Source of the DNA: Acidovorax defluvii
Lineage (GTDB): Bacteria; Pseudomonadota; Gammaproteobacteria; Burkholderiales; Burkholderiaceae_C
NCBI GenBank assembly: GCA_003268905.1
Contig: QLTU01000021.1
Location: forward strand, 1-64,000
Reading direction: 5' to 3'
DNA length: 64,000 bases
The notes under the pieces are model-generated. The model searched no databases. It was not told where the DNA came from and was given only the letters and a program-made list of their open reading frames with translations. Both the position numbers and the translations under genes were made by a program. Numbering within the stretch: the stretch's first letter is position 1; every line of letters starts with the position of its first letter. This document shows, in pieces, positions 25,737-34,481 of this stretch.

Positions 25737-27827
25737 TCACAAAAACCCAATGGGGCGATTCGTGCCATGTTTCACCGCGCATTCGGCTTCGAGCGCCGAA
25801 ACGAGGGCGGCAGCAGACGTAATTGGCCGGAATCGGTGCTGGCGCACCACAGCCGCAAAATCCCCAGGCGTTAGCGACGGCAGCCGTGAAATCCTGGCTT
25901 GCTCATCTGGCAGAGGTTGCTGCAAGCCGAGTCCTTCGCAGTGACGCGACAGCAACTCCCACGCCTGGTCGGAGCGCAGAAAGTCGAACTTCACTTTGAG
26001 ATCGAACCGGCGCAAGGCTGCCTGGTCCAGACCCTCCATCAGGTTGGTCGAGGCCACAAACACGCCAGAGAACGATTCCATCTGGGTCAGCATTTCGTTG
26101 ACCTCACTCACTTCCCAGTTGTGTTGCGCACCTCGCCTGTCCTGCAGAAAGCTGTCCACCTCGTCGATTAACAGGACCGCGCCATCGCTTTGCGCTTCGC
26201 GGAAGGCTTTGGAGATGTTCTTTTCACTCTCACCCAACCACTTGGATTTCAGATCGGAAGCGCGTTTGACGAACAGAGGAACGCCAAGCTGATGAGCGAG
26301 CCATCGTCCGTAGGCGGTCTTGCCTGTGCCAGGCGGCCCGTACAGACAAAGCCTGCCAGAGCGTGCAGCGACAAGGCCGGCGGCGACAGCGGCCAGCTCT
26401 ACATCGGCATGAATGAAGCGTGGGTCGTAAACGTCCGGCAGTCTGTTTGGATCGTGCGAGAGCAGCGGACCGTGCCCCTGGGCTTCCATGGTGCTGGAGA
26501 TCAAGCGTTCCAACGCAGCTGCCGTCTTTTGAGGGCCAAGATCGTCCCGGATCAAGCGAATGACTGAACTCGCCTTTGCGACTACCGCAGGAGCGAGGGC
26601 TTCGGCCTCTGCTATGCGGGAAATCCGGTTGGCGTCAAGCAGCTCACCGCAGCTGCTTTGCAGAATCCGCTCGCGCTGCGTCTTGGGTGGAATGGGCAAC
26701 TCAAACACCATGTCAAAGCGGCGAATGAAGGCGGGATCGAGACCCCGCATGGAGTTGGACATCCATAGAGTGGGTACCGGATTCTCTTCGAGCATCCGGT
26801 TGATCCACGCCTTGCGAAGTTGGGCAGTGCTCTTGCTCCCGAAGAAGCTGTTTCCATCGTTGAATACGTCCTCGACCTCGTCGAAGGCGATCATCGCTTG
26901 CTGTTGGGAGAAGAAGCTCTGTGCGGCGCGAAATGCCCGCAAGCGACGCTCTCCGTTGATTGGGTCACCGTCGGAGTCCTCGCTTGCGACTTCAAACAAT
27001 TCACACCCCATCTCCTTGGCCAAGGCTCGCGCCAATTGGCTCTTGCCGGTTCCCGGCGCACCGTGCAGGAAGACGTTGACACCACGCCGACCCGTTTTCA
27101 TGGCGTGGCGAAGATAGGGGCACAGAATCTCCAGTGATGACTGGATATGGTTGTAGTCGGCCAAGCTCAGCTCTGCCGGGCTGGCGGCAGAGACCGTGCC
27201 CCGCAGGAGACTGATGGGGTCGGCCTTGGATGAGGCCATGAGATCTGCGAAGTCTTCAGACAACAGATCCAACTTGTAGCGCAACTCTTGGCTACCTTGA
27301 CGGGCCATCAAAACCAGACCGGATCTGGCAAGAATGCCAGTGGCGCTCAATGAGGCACGGACCTCAGATTCGGGGAGAGCAAGGATGACCGAAAGAGCAT
27401 GAAATACCTTGACGGACGAAAGCGGACCCAACCAATCAGCAGCGTCGTTCAAGAGGCGCTCGTTGTGGATAGAGACGGTGAACTCCAGCACTTTGCAGTC
27501 GTTCGTGCTCAGCCCCACCAGCTTGGACAGTTGTCCTACGTTATGGCCCAGGAGGGCGGACTGGGGAGCTCCGAACCACTGATCCTCAGCCTTCTGATGT
27601 AGTTGGCGCAGTTCAGACTGGACGGCCTTGAAATCGAACTCTCGGCTCGATGGGTCGATCCAGTGCCCCAAACCGAGCACTTCCGCCAATGCGTCGTTGT
27701 GAAACCCGTGCTGATGGAGAAACTCGCGGCACCCACGCAGCGGAACCAGAATGCGCAGCAACCAAAGACGAATGATCGGTTCCACATTGGCTGTACCAAA
27801 TGAGTTCGCAGCGCGGTGTCTTAGCAT
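25737..27827 (-). CDS. Tandem AAA+ ATPase
   Basis: A 696-residue protein from ATG 27827, which has AAGGAG upstream; the frame extends 33 codons further without support. An N-terminal region of about 240 residues resembles nothing I know. Two AAA+ modules follow: Walker A HGAPGTGKS (255-263) with Walker B MIAFDEVED, and Walker A YGPPGTGKT (496-504) with Walker B VLLIDEVDS. Both have sensor and arginine-finger blocks (IRRFDMVFELP; ALRRFDLKVKF), so both are probably active. The layout recalls Cdc48-like unfoldases. First gene of the AAA+/DUF2779/WYL operon; it may remodel a substrate for the nuclease. Confidence 0.85.
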   Translation of the reverse strand: MLRHRAANSFGTANVEPIIRLWLLRILVPLRGCREFLHQHGFHNDALAEVLGLGHWIDPSSREFDFKAVQSELRQLHQKAEDQWFGAPQSALLGHNVGQLSKLVGLSTNDCKVLEFTVSIHNERLLNDAADWLGPLSSVKVFHALSVILALPESEVRASLSATGILARSGLVLMARQGSQELRYKLDLLSEDFADLMASSKADPISLLRGTVSAASPAELSLADYNHIQSSLEILCPYLRHAMKTGRRGVNVFLHGAPGTGKSQLARALAKEMGCELFEVASEDSDGDPINGERRLRAFRAAQSFFSQQQAMIAFDEVEDVFNDGNSFFGSKSTAQLRKAWINRMLEENPVPTLWMSNSMRGLDPAFIRRFDMVFELPIPPKTQRERILQSSCGELLDANRISRIAEAEALAPAVVAKASSVIRLIRDDLGPQKTAAALERLISSTMEAQGHGPLLSHDPNRLPDVYDPRFIHADVELAAVAAGLVAARSGRLCLYGPPGTGKTAYGRWLAHQLGVPLFVKRASDLKSKWLGESEKNISKAFREAQSDGAVLLIDEVDSFLQDRRGAQHNWEVSEVNEMLTQMESFSGVFVASTNLMEGLDQAALRRFDLKVKFDFLRSDQAWELLSRHCEGLGLQQPLPDEQARISRLPSLTPGDFAAVVRQHRFRPITSAAALVSALEAECAVKHGTNRPIGFL

Positions 27828-27955
27828 GACGGGTATCTCCTTATGAATGAAATCCATCATCCTGGATGCTGCGACATGATGTGTCGCACAGAACATGGCT
27901 TCAATAGGAGCGCAGCGCTTGAACAAAATGCTACCGCGAGACGCCCCAAGGTCAA

Positions 27956-28283
27956 TTGCTCAGGGACAAATGGCACGCCCACCGTCCCCGGTCGCTTCTC
28001 ACGTGGCTCGCTCATCGGCTGCAGCGCGAGGTCTCCGCACCGGAAGTCGCCCACATCTGGGCGCACCCCTTCCATGCGAAATTTCCTGCGCATCTGCGTG
28101 TGCTCGTAAAGCACGGCACGTGCCTAGACGCAGCAACGCGCGGCGCGGCCTATCTCTATAACCTGCTACTCGCCGAACTCGCCGAACTCGCCGAACTCGC
28201 CGAACCCGAGGAAACGCGGAGGCCGGAGTTGGCGGACGAGTACCGCGAGAAGCTGGCCACGTGGGCCCAGACCGATCTTCCGG
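27956..28283 (+). pseudogene. DUF6361-family fragment
   Basis: A plus-strand fragment of about 109 codons with features I recall from DUF6361: AKFPAHLRVLVKHGTCLDAA, then GAAYLYNLLLAEL and ADEYREKLATWA. Four tandem CTCGCCGAA units (28169-28204) give a LAE repeat inside it. The N-terminal part is missing, as a stop lies just upstream, and the C-terminal part is cut by a solo IS21 end at 28284. It converges on the SNF2 helicase gene. From memory, DUF6361 genes can neighbour helicase/PLD genes, so it may be a lost component of that block. Confidence 0.6.
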
Positions 28284-28308
28284 GGTCACTTCTGGATGGA
28301 AATCAACA
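28284..28308 (+). repeat. Solo IS21 end
   Basis: Twenty-five bases starting GGTCACTTCT and ending TGGAAATCAACA match the right tip of the complete IS21 element (22879-22903) except for three bases. No IS21 genes are nearby. It is a scar of a past insertion or of recombination between two copies. Confidence 0.7.
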
Positions 28309-28353
28309 CGCTGCTGTCCGAATCCCCTCGGTGTGGGGGATTACAGCGGGCTG

Positions 28354-31119
28354 TTAGTCGGAGGGTTTTGTGTCAAATCGAGGCGCAAAAGAGTTGATCT
28401 CCTGCACAAGAGCGTCCGGCAGACCGCCGGCCTCTGCCAGTTTGGGCGAGATCACCATCCCATGAAGTTGCGCGCGCAGGTTGTCCCAACGCTCTCGCAA
28501 TACCTCCCAGTTCTTCTCGTCGTAGGTGCCTTTGAAGATGACGGGCCGAACCGCGATGCGGGGCAATTCGAGCGTTATGTCCTCGGCATCTGGAATGGCC
28601 GCGAGCGTCTTTTCCCAAAGGCTGCCTACACGGTCGACGCGGCCCACCTGCTGCTCCACTACACCCGGGTTCCACTCCGGGTGCAGCAGAATCACGGTCT
28701 TGCAGGCCTTGTGCAGATTGAGACCTTCTCGTCCCACCACGGATTGAGCCACGAGCACCGCTGGATGGCTGTTCGGACGGTTGAATGCCAGCTGCAATAG
28801 GCGGCGGGTGTCCTGGCCGGTGTTCCCGTACATCAGGCGTGCAAAGCCCCCTTCGGGGCGACGGTAGTCCTCTGCAAGCCGAGTTTCCAGTCGCGCCCAA
28901 CGTGCTTCAGCTGTTTCGCTTTCGTTTTCCGAAGGGCCATCGGCATCATCGTTGCGGTCGGCCGTGGCATGGATCAGTTCCTCGAAAGCAGCGGCAACGG
29001 CAATAGGATCTTGTTCCTCCGGTTTCATGTCCGTCAATTCCTGCAGCGCCCGGGCTACGAGGGCCAGGGGTGAGTCATGAACGTCTGTGTTTTGGTCAAC
29101 CGAACGACAAAAGGCGTCAAACACCAACCGGGAACTGCCCGGTGCTAGGCCCGCGTCGATGCGGTCCAACAGCCCGACGCGTGCTGCATGGCGACTGGCT
29201 TCAAGTGATTGATATTGCGATGCTAGTTTCTCGTCAAGTTCGCATCTATCCAGCGCACCGACCCTGCCGAGTTGGCGGTGGGCCGCCTGGATGGCAGGCC
29301 ATTCGTCCCCGTGTACTTTGGCTTGGGCCCAGGGCTTTCCGGCGTCCAGCGCTCGCAGCATAAAGCGGCCGTTGAGCAGTGCCACCAGTGCCTTCAGCGG
29401 CAAGGTGTAACGACCGAAAACCAGAACTTTCTCGCCTGCCTCGCACACCTCTTCGATCGCCTCGACCGCAGCTAGGATTGCCGGATGGTCGAGCAATGGA
29501 TCATCGGTGCTGTCAAAAGCTGAAGCGATGCTTTTTTGCCACCAGGCGACACGCTCCAACCGCTTCACCTTGGCGATCGCATCAGTCGACGTGGCCAGTT
29601 CGGACTCACTGTTCGTCTCCCGGGTCTCTTTCGCATCGAGATCCAGCTGATTCTGGTCGAGATTACGGTCTAGCCTTGCCTGATCCAGCAGCGCCGCGAT
29701 GCCGTGGCCATTACCCATGGTCAGCCGCAACCGCTTGGAGACAGAGTCTTCCTTTTGGATGGCGACGATAGACAAGGCCTCGGCCGCACACACAGCCTGG
29801 CGCCAGGCGGGTGTCAGGTCAGTGGGTTCCACCGGAATTTCAAGTTCATGTCGATAGGCATGCAGCGGCAGTTTGGCGCGCAGGGAAAACGTCTGGACTG
29901 AAGCCAGCTGGCGTTTGTCGCGTCGCAGCAGGTAGGGCGACAAGGTCTGTTGGAATAGTTCAGACGCCCGTTGATAGTCCTGTCTGGACTGGACGTCGTT
30001 GGGGCATTTGCGCACCTGCGCGCAGGCCCTTGCATAGAGCAGAAAAACGTCGTTGTCCGTGTTGGGAGGACTGATGTTTTCGGCACCGATGCGTTCGAGT
30101 GTCTGATGCCATTGGCTAACATCGAGCTCTACTGGCGTTGCAGTCATAGCCACACGCCTTGGCGTTACGCCCGGCAGAATTACGCGGTCGATCATCCTGG
30201 AAAGGCCACTGCCGTCTCCACGGCTCTTGTGGGCTTCATCGATAATCACTAGGTCGAAACTTCCTAGACCCAGGCCGACGGCAGATTCAAGCCAAGGGCG
30301 AAGCTGCTTGTTTCGCTCGTAATCCTCTGCCTCCATGGCACCAGGCCATGGAGTTTCTTCTGCCAGCTTCTCAAGGAGTTGGCGAGCGGGATGCTTGGGC
30401 GGATGTACCCATATCGACTCGACGATGTTGTGAGCAGCGCGCAGGACTTTAGCGCCCCCTGAGTTGTCCCGATCCTCTTCACAAGGGAAGTCGCAGGAAA
30501 CACTACTGCTCGAAAGTTTGCTTTCAAAATAACGGAAGCCTTTCAAAAAACGACTGTCCTTTAGCTCGCTTTCAAAATCGCTGAAGCATCGTGGAAAACG
30601 AGCGCTCGATTTTTTTCTCCAAAAGGCGTGAAGCGCCGGCAGCAAGGCCCATCGCCAGGGATCGCTGTCTTTGCCTAGCCGCCAGTTTGTAAAGGCATGC
30701 GAGATCAGTACGACCTCGCGCTCGAACCAGGGCATTGTCAACTGCTCTTGATCTCGCCATGCACCTAGAAACTGCCAAAGGCTGCGCAGCAGTTTCGGAG
30801 ACTCGACACCGCCGCCGCGGAGTTCGTCCTGCCACTGCGGCCCGAGTCCCGGTGGCACCAGGATGGCCACCCGGCCGCCTGCCCGAATGACCGAGGCTGC
30901 CAACGTCACCGCGATGCGGGTCTTGCCCATGCCCACTTCGTCGGCAATCACCACACCGTTGTACGGAAGACGTTTTGCGATGCCGAGCAGGCTCGCGCGC
31001 TGACCAGCGTTGAGATACTCGTTTCTTTTGGCTGCTTCGCCTGCCGTCTCCGCCAGTGCGGCCAGGGACGTGAGTTGCCCGGCAACCACGTCCCAGCCCT
31101 TGAAAGATTTGCTCTTCAC
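28354..31119 (-). CDS. SNF2-family helicase/translocase
   Basis: A 921-residue superfamily 2 ATPase. Motif I is DEVGMGKTRIA (60-70), motif II is DEAH (294-297), and motif III is AMTATPVEL. The second RecA domain ends with GREGLNLHKACK and the motif VI block QQVGRVDRVGS, where R fingers contact ATP. A long insertion between the two cores (roughly residues 400-600) is helical and acidic. Full length. The start overlaps the PLD gene's end by four bases (ATGA). It would translocate along duplex DNA and present it to the PLD partner. It resembles helicases of DISARM-like and Dpd-like systems, but no methylase or dpdA is present. Confidence 0.88.
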   Translation of the reverse strand: MKSKSFKGWDVVAGQLTSLAALAETAGEAAKRNEYLNAGQRASLLGIAKRLPYNGVVIADEVGMGKTRIAVTLAASVIRAGGRVAILVPPGLGPQWQDELRGGGVESPKLLRSLWQFLGAWRDQEQLTMPWFEREVVLISHAFTNWRLGKDSDPWRWALLPALHAFWRKKSSARFPRCFSDFESELKDSRFLKGFRYFESKLSSSSVSCDFPCEEDRDNSGGAKVLRAAHNIVESIWVHPPKHPARQLLEKLAEETPWPGAMEAEDYERNKQLRPWLESAVGLGLGSFDLVIIDEAHKSRGDGSGLSRMIDRVILPGVTPRRVAMTATPVELDVSQWHQTLERIGAENISPPNTDNDVFLLYARACAQVRKCPNDVQSRQDYQRASELFQQTLSPYLLRRDKRQLASVQTFSLRAKLPLHAYRHELEIPVEPTDLTPAWRQAVCAAEALSIVAIQKEDSVSKRLRLTMGNGHGIAALLDQARLDRNLDQNQLDLDAKETRETNSESELATSTDAIAKVKRLERVAWWQKSIASAFDSTDDPLLDHPAILAAVEAIEEVCEAGEKVLVFGRYTLPLKALVALLNGRFMLRALDAGKPWAQAKVHGDEWPAIQAAHRQLGRVGALDRCELDEKLASQYQSLEASRHAARVGLLDRIDAGLAPGSSRLVFDAFCRSVDQNTDVHDSPLALVARALQELTDMKPEEQDPIAVAAAFEELIHATADRNDDADGPSENESETAEARWARLETRLAEDYRRPEGGFARLMYGNTGQDTRRLLQLAFNRPNSHPAVLVAQSVVGREGLNLHKACKTVILLHPEWNPGVVEQQVGRVDRVGSLWEKTLAAIPDAEDITLELPRIAVRPVIFKGTYDEKNWEVLRERWDNLRAQLHGMVISPKLAEAGGLPDALVQEINSFAPRFDTKPSD

Positions 31120-33125
31120 GGTTCTCCTCCTAACGCAGGCAACTCCGCCGTCTTCCAGCGTGCGTCTACCCGCGTCAGCATGCTTTCGTACATAGCGCCA
31201 TACGCAGATTCACCGGTCTCCGCGTAAGCCGGTCGGAAAGCCGGCACCCGAAGTGGGCTCAGTGGGTTCAGATCCAAAGTGCGGAAATAGCCCAGCACCG
31301 GGCTTTCCTCTAGCCGTGCCAGGGTCTGTTCCAGCCGTGCACACCAAGCCGGCCAGTCAGTCTGCAGCACGACGGTTTGGCGAGAGGCGATCCTCTCCAC
31401 CAGTTCCATCATCTGTCGCACCGGGTATGAGCTGACTCCACCTGCGCCCGCAGAAGGCGCGGCTTCCGAGTCGGGCTTCTTTGGATCGTTAGGGGCGGTA
31501 TCACCGGTGTCGTCCGGGCCATCGTCGCCATCAGCCACCGCCGGAAAATTCTCCAAAGCCCACCACGCGCTTTCGAAATCCAGCGCGGTCAAGGCGGACG
31601 CCGCCAGGCGGCCGAATTCATCCATGACGGGGATGAGGCAGCGGTGCTCCGCACCCTCCAATGTCCAACGAATCAGAACCTGTCGCGGCTTCGCAGCCGA
31701 CCAGGAAAAACCTGTCTCGTCCATGTAGCAGGGCTGCTCGGCTGGATCCAGAATCTCAAAATCAGTAGCGGTCGTCCCGGCCGGCGGCTGCAGTCGGCCA
31801 CCTTCCGGTGTCGACGCCCACACCACCCACGCTACCGGCGGTGCAACGAAGGGTGGACCATGCGGGGGCATGCCTTCGCCGACAGACAATTGGTCAATGT
31901 CGTCTATTGAGTGATCCCAGTGAACGGGCAGTAGGTTCGTGATGACCGTCTCTGGCGCGACATCGGCATTTGCGTACCAAGACAGCCCGATAGGAGCGAA
32001 TACAACACCGGCTTCCAGGTTGCCGCCATCCCGCGACATTTTCTTATCGAAACCGGGACCAGTTAGGTTGCCCGAACCGAGATAAACCCATGGCCGGTGG
32101 CACGAATTACTGCCGGATTTTTCGCTGGCACTGAAAAGGAATTTGGCATGGAGGCTGCGGCTGGCATGGCGGCCGAACAAAGGAGCCATGCTCGCTGCCG
32201 CCCTGACGTCCCAACCTTGCAGGTTCATGGCTGGCAAGGCGGATGCCACCACCTGACAGGCCGCAGGGTTGACGAACACATCGATATTGGCAGTGCCTGT
32301 CAGGGCTCGGTGTTCCCGCAGCGTGGCAACAATTTTTCCCAGCACGGCGGGTAACTGCCGATTGGGTAGGCCACCTTCAAAAAATCCTGAACCCATGGCA
32401 AGGTAATTGCGTGGCGCTGAGTCAGCCACTGCGTGGATCGCGTGCGGCAACTGCGCCAGAAAAGACGAGGCACGGTTGTCGATGAAGCGTGCAGGAGGTC
32501 CGTCCTTTGGAGCACATGCCTCCATCCAGTCGGCCAGCTTATGCATGCTGTCTTGTGTTTCGACGCCTGGCAGGCGATTGGTAGCATCGAGTATCCGAAG
32601 ATCGAACTGGGCTTGAAGGAAAGCGAATAGCGACCAGGCGGCGCTGAAGTCGGCACGTCTTTGGATCACATCGGCGTCTTCAGTCTCAAGATCTTCGGAT
32701 GCCACATCGATTGACCAGACCAGATCGAGGCTGTCTTCCACCGTCTGTCGAGTCCAGTTGCCGGTTGAGACAACCAAACGGACCCGCCAACGGCCGTCTC
32801 CCGATGCGTGGCGGAAACCAAGCAAGGCCACCTTGGCATGCAAAAGGCGAAACGGCCGCGCGCTTTCCTGGGCGATGGGTAGGTGAACTAGGCCCGGAAC
32901 CTCCACGGGACAGATGGCGGGATGGCCCGGGTCCAGCATCAGGGCCACCGAAAGAGCGCCACGCGACGCTCTTTGCGCTCTGGTCTCGCGCGTGAAACGT
33001 TCGATTGCCTGGTTGAGAAACAAAGCGTCGGCAGAGTAACCGCACATCCAACAAAAACCACTGCGGTAGTCGTCGGGCACATCGAAATACTGGATGAGCG
33101 ACAGAGGAGGCACGGGCTTAGCCAT
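31116..33125 (-). CDS. Phospholipase D-superfamily protein, predicted nuclease
   Basis: A 669-residue protein with two HKD-type motifs: H96-x-K98 followed by STGN at 120-123, and H326-x-K328 (SLHAKFLFS) followed by GSGN at 350-353. Two motifs in one chain make a complete PLD active site. In bacterial defence loci, proteins of this type are usually nucleases rather than lipases. The C-terminal 250 residues are a separate, proline-rich and acidic-linked region of unknown role. It overlaps the upstream 434-residue gene by eight bases and the SNF2 gene by four, so the three are translationally coupled. Confidence 0.8.
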   Translation of the reverse strand: MAKPVPPLSLIQYFDVPDDYRSGFCWMCGYSADALFLNQAIERFTRETRAQRASRGALSVALMLDPGHPAICPVEVPGLVHLPIAQESARPFRLLHAKVALLGFRHASGDGRWRVRLVVSTGNWTRQTVEDSLDLVWSIDVASEDLETEDADVIQRRADFSAAWSLFAFLQAQFDLRILDATNRLPGVETQDSMHKLADWMEACAPKDGPPARFIDNRASSFLAQLPHAIHAVADSAPRNYLAMGSGFFEGGLPNRQLPAVLGKIVATLREHRALTGTANIDVFVNPAACQVVASALPAMNLQGWDVRAAASMAPLFGRHASRSLHAKFLFSASEKSGSNSCHRPWVYLGSGNLTGPGFDKKMSRDGGNLEAGVVFAPIGLSWYANADVAPETVITNLLPVHWDHSIDDIDQLSVGEGMPPHGPPFVAPPVAWVVWASTPEGGRLQPPAGTTATDFEILDPAEQPCYMDETGFSWSAAKPRQVLIRWTLEGAEHRCLIPVMDEFGRLAASALTALDFESAWWALENFPAVADGDDGPDDTGDTAPNDPKKPDSEAAPSAGAGGVSSYPVRQMMELVERIASRQTVVLQTDWPAWCARLEQTLARLEESPVLGYFRTLDLNPLSPLRVPAFRPAYAETGESAYGAMYESMLTRVDARWKTAELPALGGEP

Positions 33126-34422
33126 GAGCGACCTCCGCTTCGATCGGATGCAACCAAGCGTTCAAGTTGCGCTCGATATCAAGGCTCAGCCACCACAAGT
33201 TGCGGATCCGATGGGAGATATCTGGCGGCCAGCCGAAATTGTCGGCAGGTGCGCTGTCTTCCTGGTCGTAGGTTGCGCCTGACGCGCTGGCCTCGGCATC
33301 GGCGGCCTCAAAGGCTTGGCCCGCACAAACATGGTCGCCGACCAGACGCAGAATGCGTCCGTCACGGGCTACGAGCTGACGCAACACGTTGTCATCGGCC
33401 GAAATCAACTCGCGGCAGAACGTGGTCGCTTCTTTGTCCTCATGCTGCAACTCCAGAAAAGCACGGGCTTTGAATTGCAAGTCGGAAAAAGGCTCGCGGA
33501 GCTGCTGTGGCAAGCTCGAGCCGATGAGAAAACGGTTCCCACGATCCCCAATGTGGACCTCGAGTTTGTTGAGAAGATCTTGCGCAGCATCTCGCGCAGC
33601 AAAAAATCCGGCGCCCGCGCGCATGTCGCTCCAGTGCTTCGGATCACTGATCTGCGTTGGCTGCTGTTCCCATTGACAGGGTGGTGCGTTTTCTCGGCGT
33701 GACTGAACCCAATTCAGCGCGTCGCGGCGCCGCTGACGCTCCCCCGAAGGACTGGCACTTGAGCCCTGAAGCAGACGCTCCCTGAGCAACGTGCACGCTT
33801 TCTCGGATAGGGGCTGCAGAGGCGAAAGCGCTTCCCGCAATACTGGTGAGTCAATTTTGTCGACCTGGCCCAGCACCCATTGAAGGAGGTGATCCGGCAC
33901 GCTGCGGCGGAAGGGTCGATGTTCCGCGAAAGCCGTTTCGACAAAAGCCAGTCCATCCTCGCTGCAACGGAAACTGTTGAACCGCCCACCACCCGGCTGG
34001 ACCAACCCCAAAGCCGGCAAGACGTTGACCGTTGCCATGCGCATAGGCTGGGTGACGTAGAAACCCGGCCGACTGGCGTTACGAAAGATGAAATCCTTGG
34101 CACTGAGGCCCGCCAGCTTGGTAGTTCCTCGAATACGGCCTTCACCGGCTTGCGGCTCTTCTGCCAACGCCATCCAGCAAGCCAGGGCCTCGATGGCGTT
34201 GGCAACCTCGATCTGGGTCACGCTCTTGCCCCGCAGAGCCGCTTGTTCCGCCACCATGACACCCAGAGTGGAGAACAATAGCTGCTTGCCAAACCAGACG
34301 CCACCGAGGCCGGGTACCGCTAGTTCGTTGAAAAGCCGAGTGCTGGATGCAAGACCCAAAGTCCGCACGCGCCTGACACTCTCGACACTGCCAGGTCCAA
34401 GGATTCCCCAAGAAGCACTCAT
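33118..34422 (-). CDS. Unknown protein, first gene of the helicase/PLD operon
   Basis: A 434-residue protein that I do not recognise. It begins MSASWGILGPGSVESVRRVR. The first 170 residues look globular and include a possible winged helix (KSVTQIEVANAIEALACWM). The middle is charged, and the end is tryptophan-rich (NLWWLSLDIERNLNAWLHP). There is no P-loop, nuclease motif, signal peptide or membrane segment. Tight coupling to the PLD and SNF2 genes suggests it is a component of one complex, perhaps a target-recognition subunit. An IS5 element inserted 59 bases upstream of its start may have altered or replaced its promoter. Confidence 0.7.
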   Translation of the reverse strand: MSASWGILGPGSVESVRRVRTLGLASSTRLFNELAVPGLGGVWFGKQLLFSTLGVMVAEQAALRGKSVTQIEVANAIEALACWMALAEEPQAGEGRIRGTTKLAGLSAKDFIFRNASRPGFYVTQPMRMATVNVLPALGLVQPGGGRFNSFRCSEDGLAFVETAFAEHRPFRRSVPDHLLQWVLGQVDKIDSPVLREALSPLQPLSEKACTLLRERLLQGSSASPSGERQRRRDALNWVQSRRENAPPCQWEQQPTQISDPKHWSDMRAGAGFFAARDAAQDLLNKLEVHIGDRGNRFLIGSSLPQQLREPFSDLQFKARAFLELQHEDKEATTFCRELISADDNVLRQLVARDGRILRLVGDHVCAGQAFEAADAEASASGATYDQEDSAPADNFGWPPDISHRIRNLWWLSLDIERNLNAWLHPIEAEVAHG

Positions 34423-34481
34423 GTAGCAGATATTTAAAGGCGAAACACAACATGCTACAGGATGTTAATGAACGCGGTTAG

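Noticed and set aside
28354-34422. DISARM or Dpd as the identity of the helicase/PLD operon
   Set aside because: No DNA methylase, no DUF1998 protein, no dpdA and no preQ0 genes are present.
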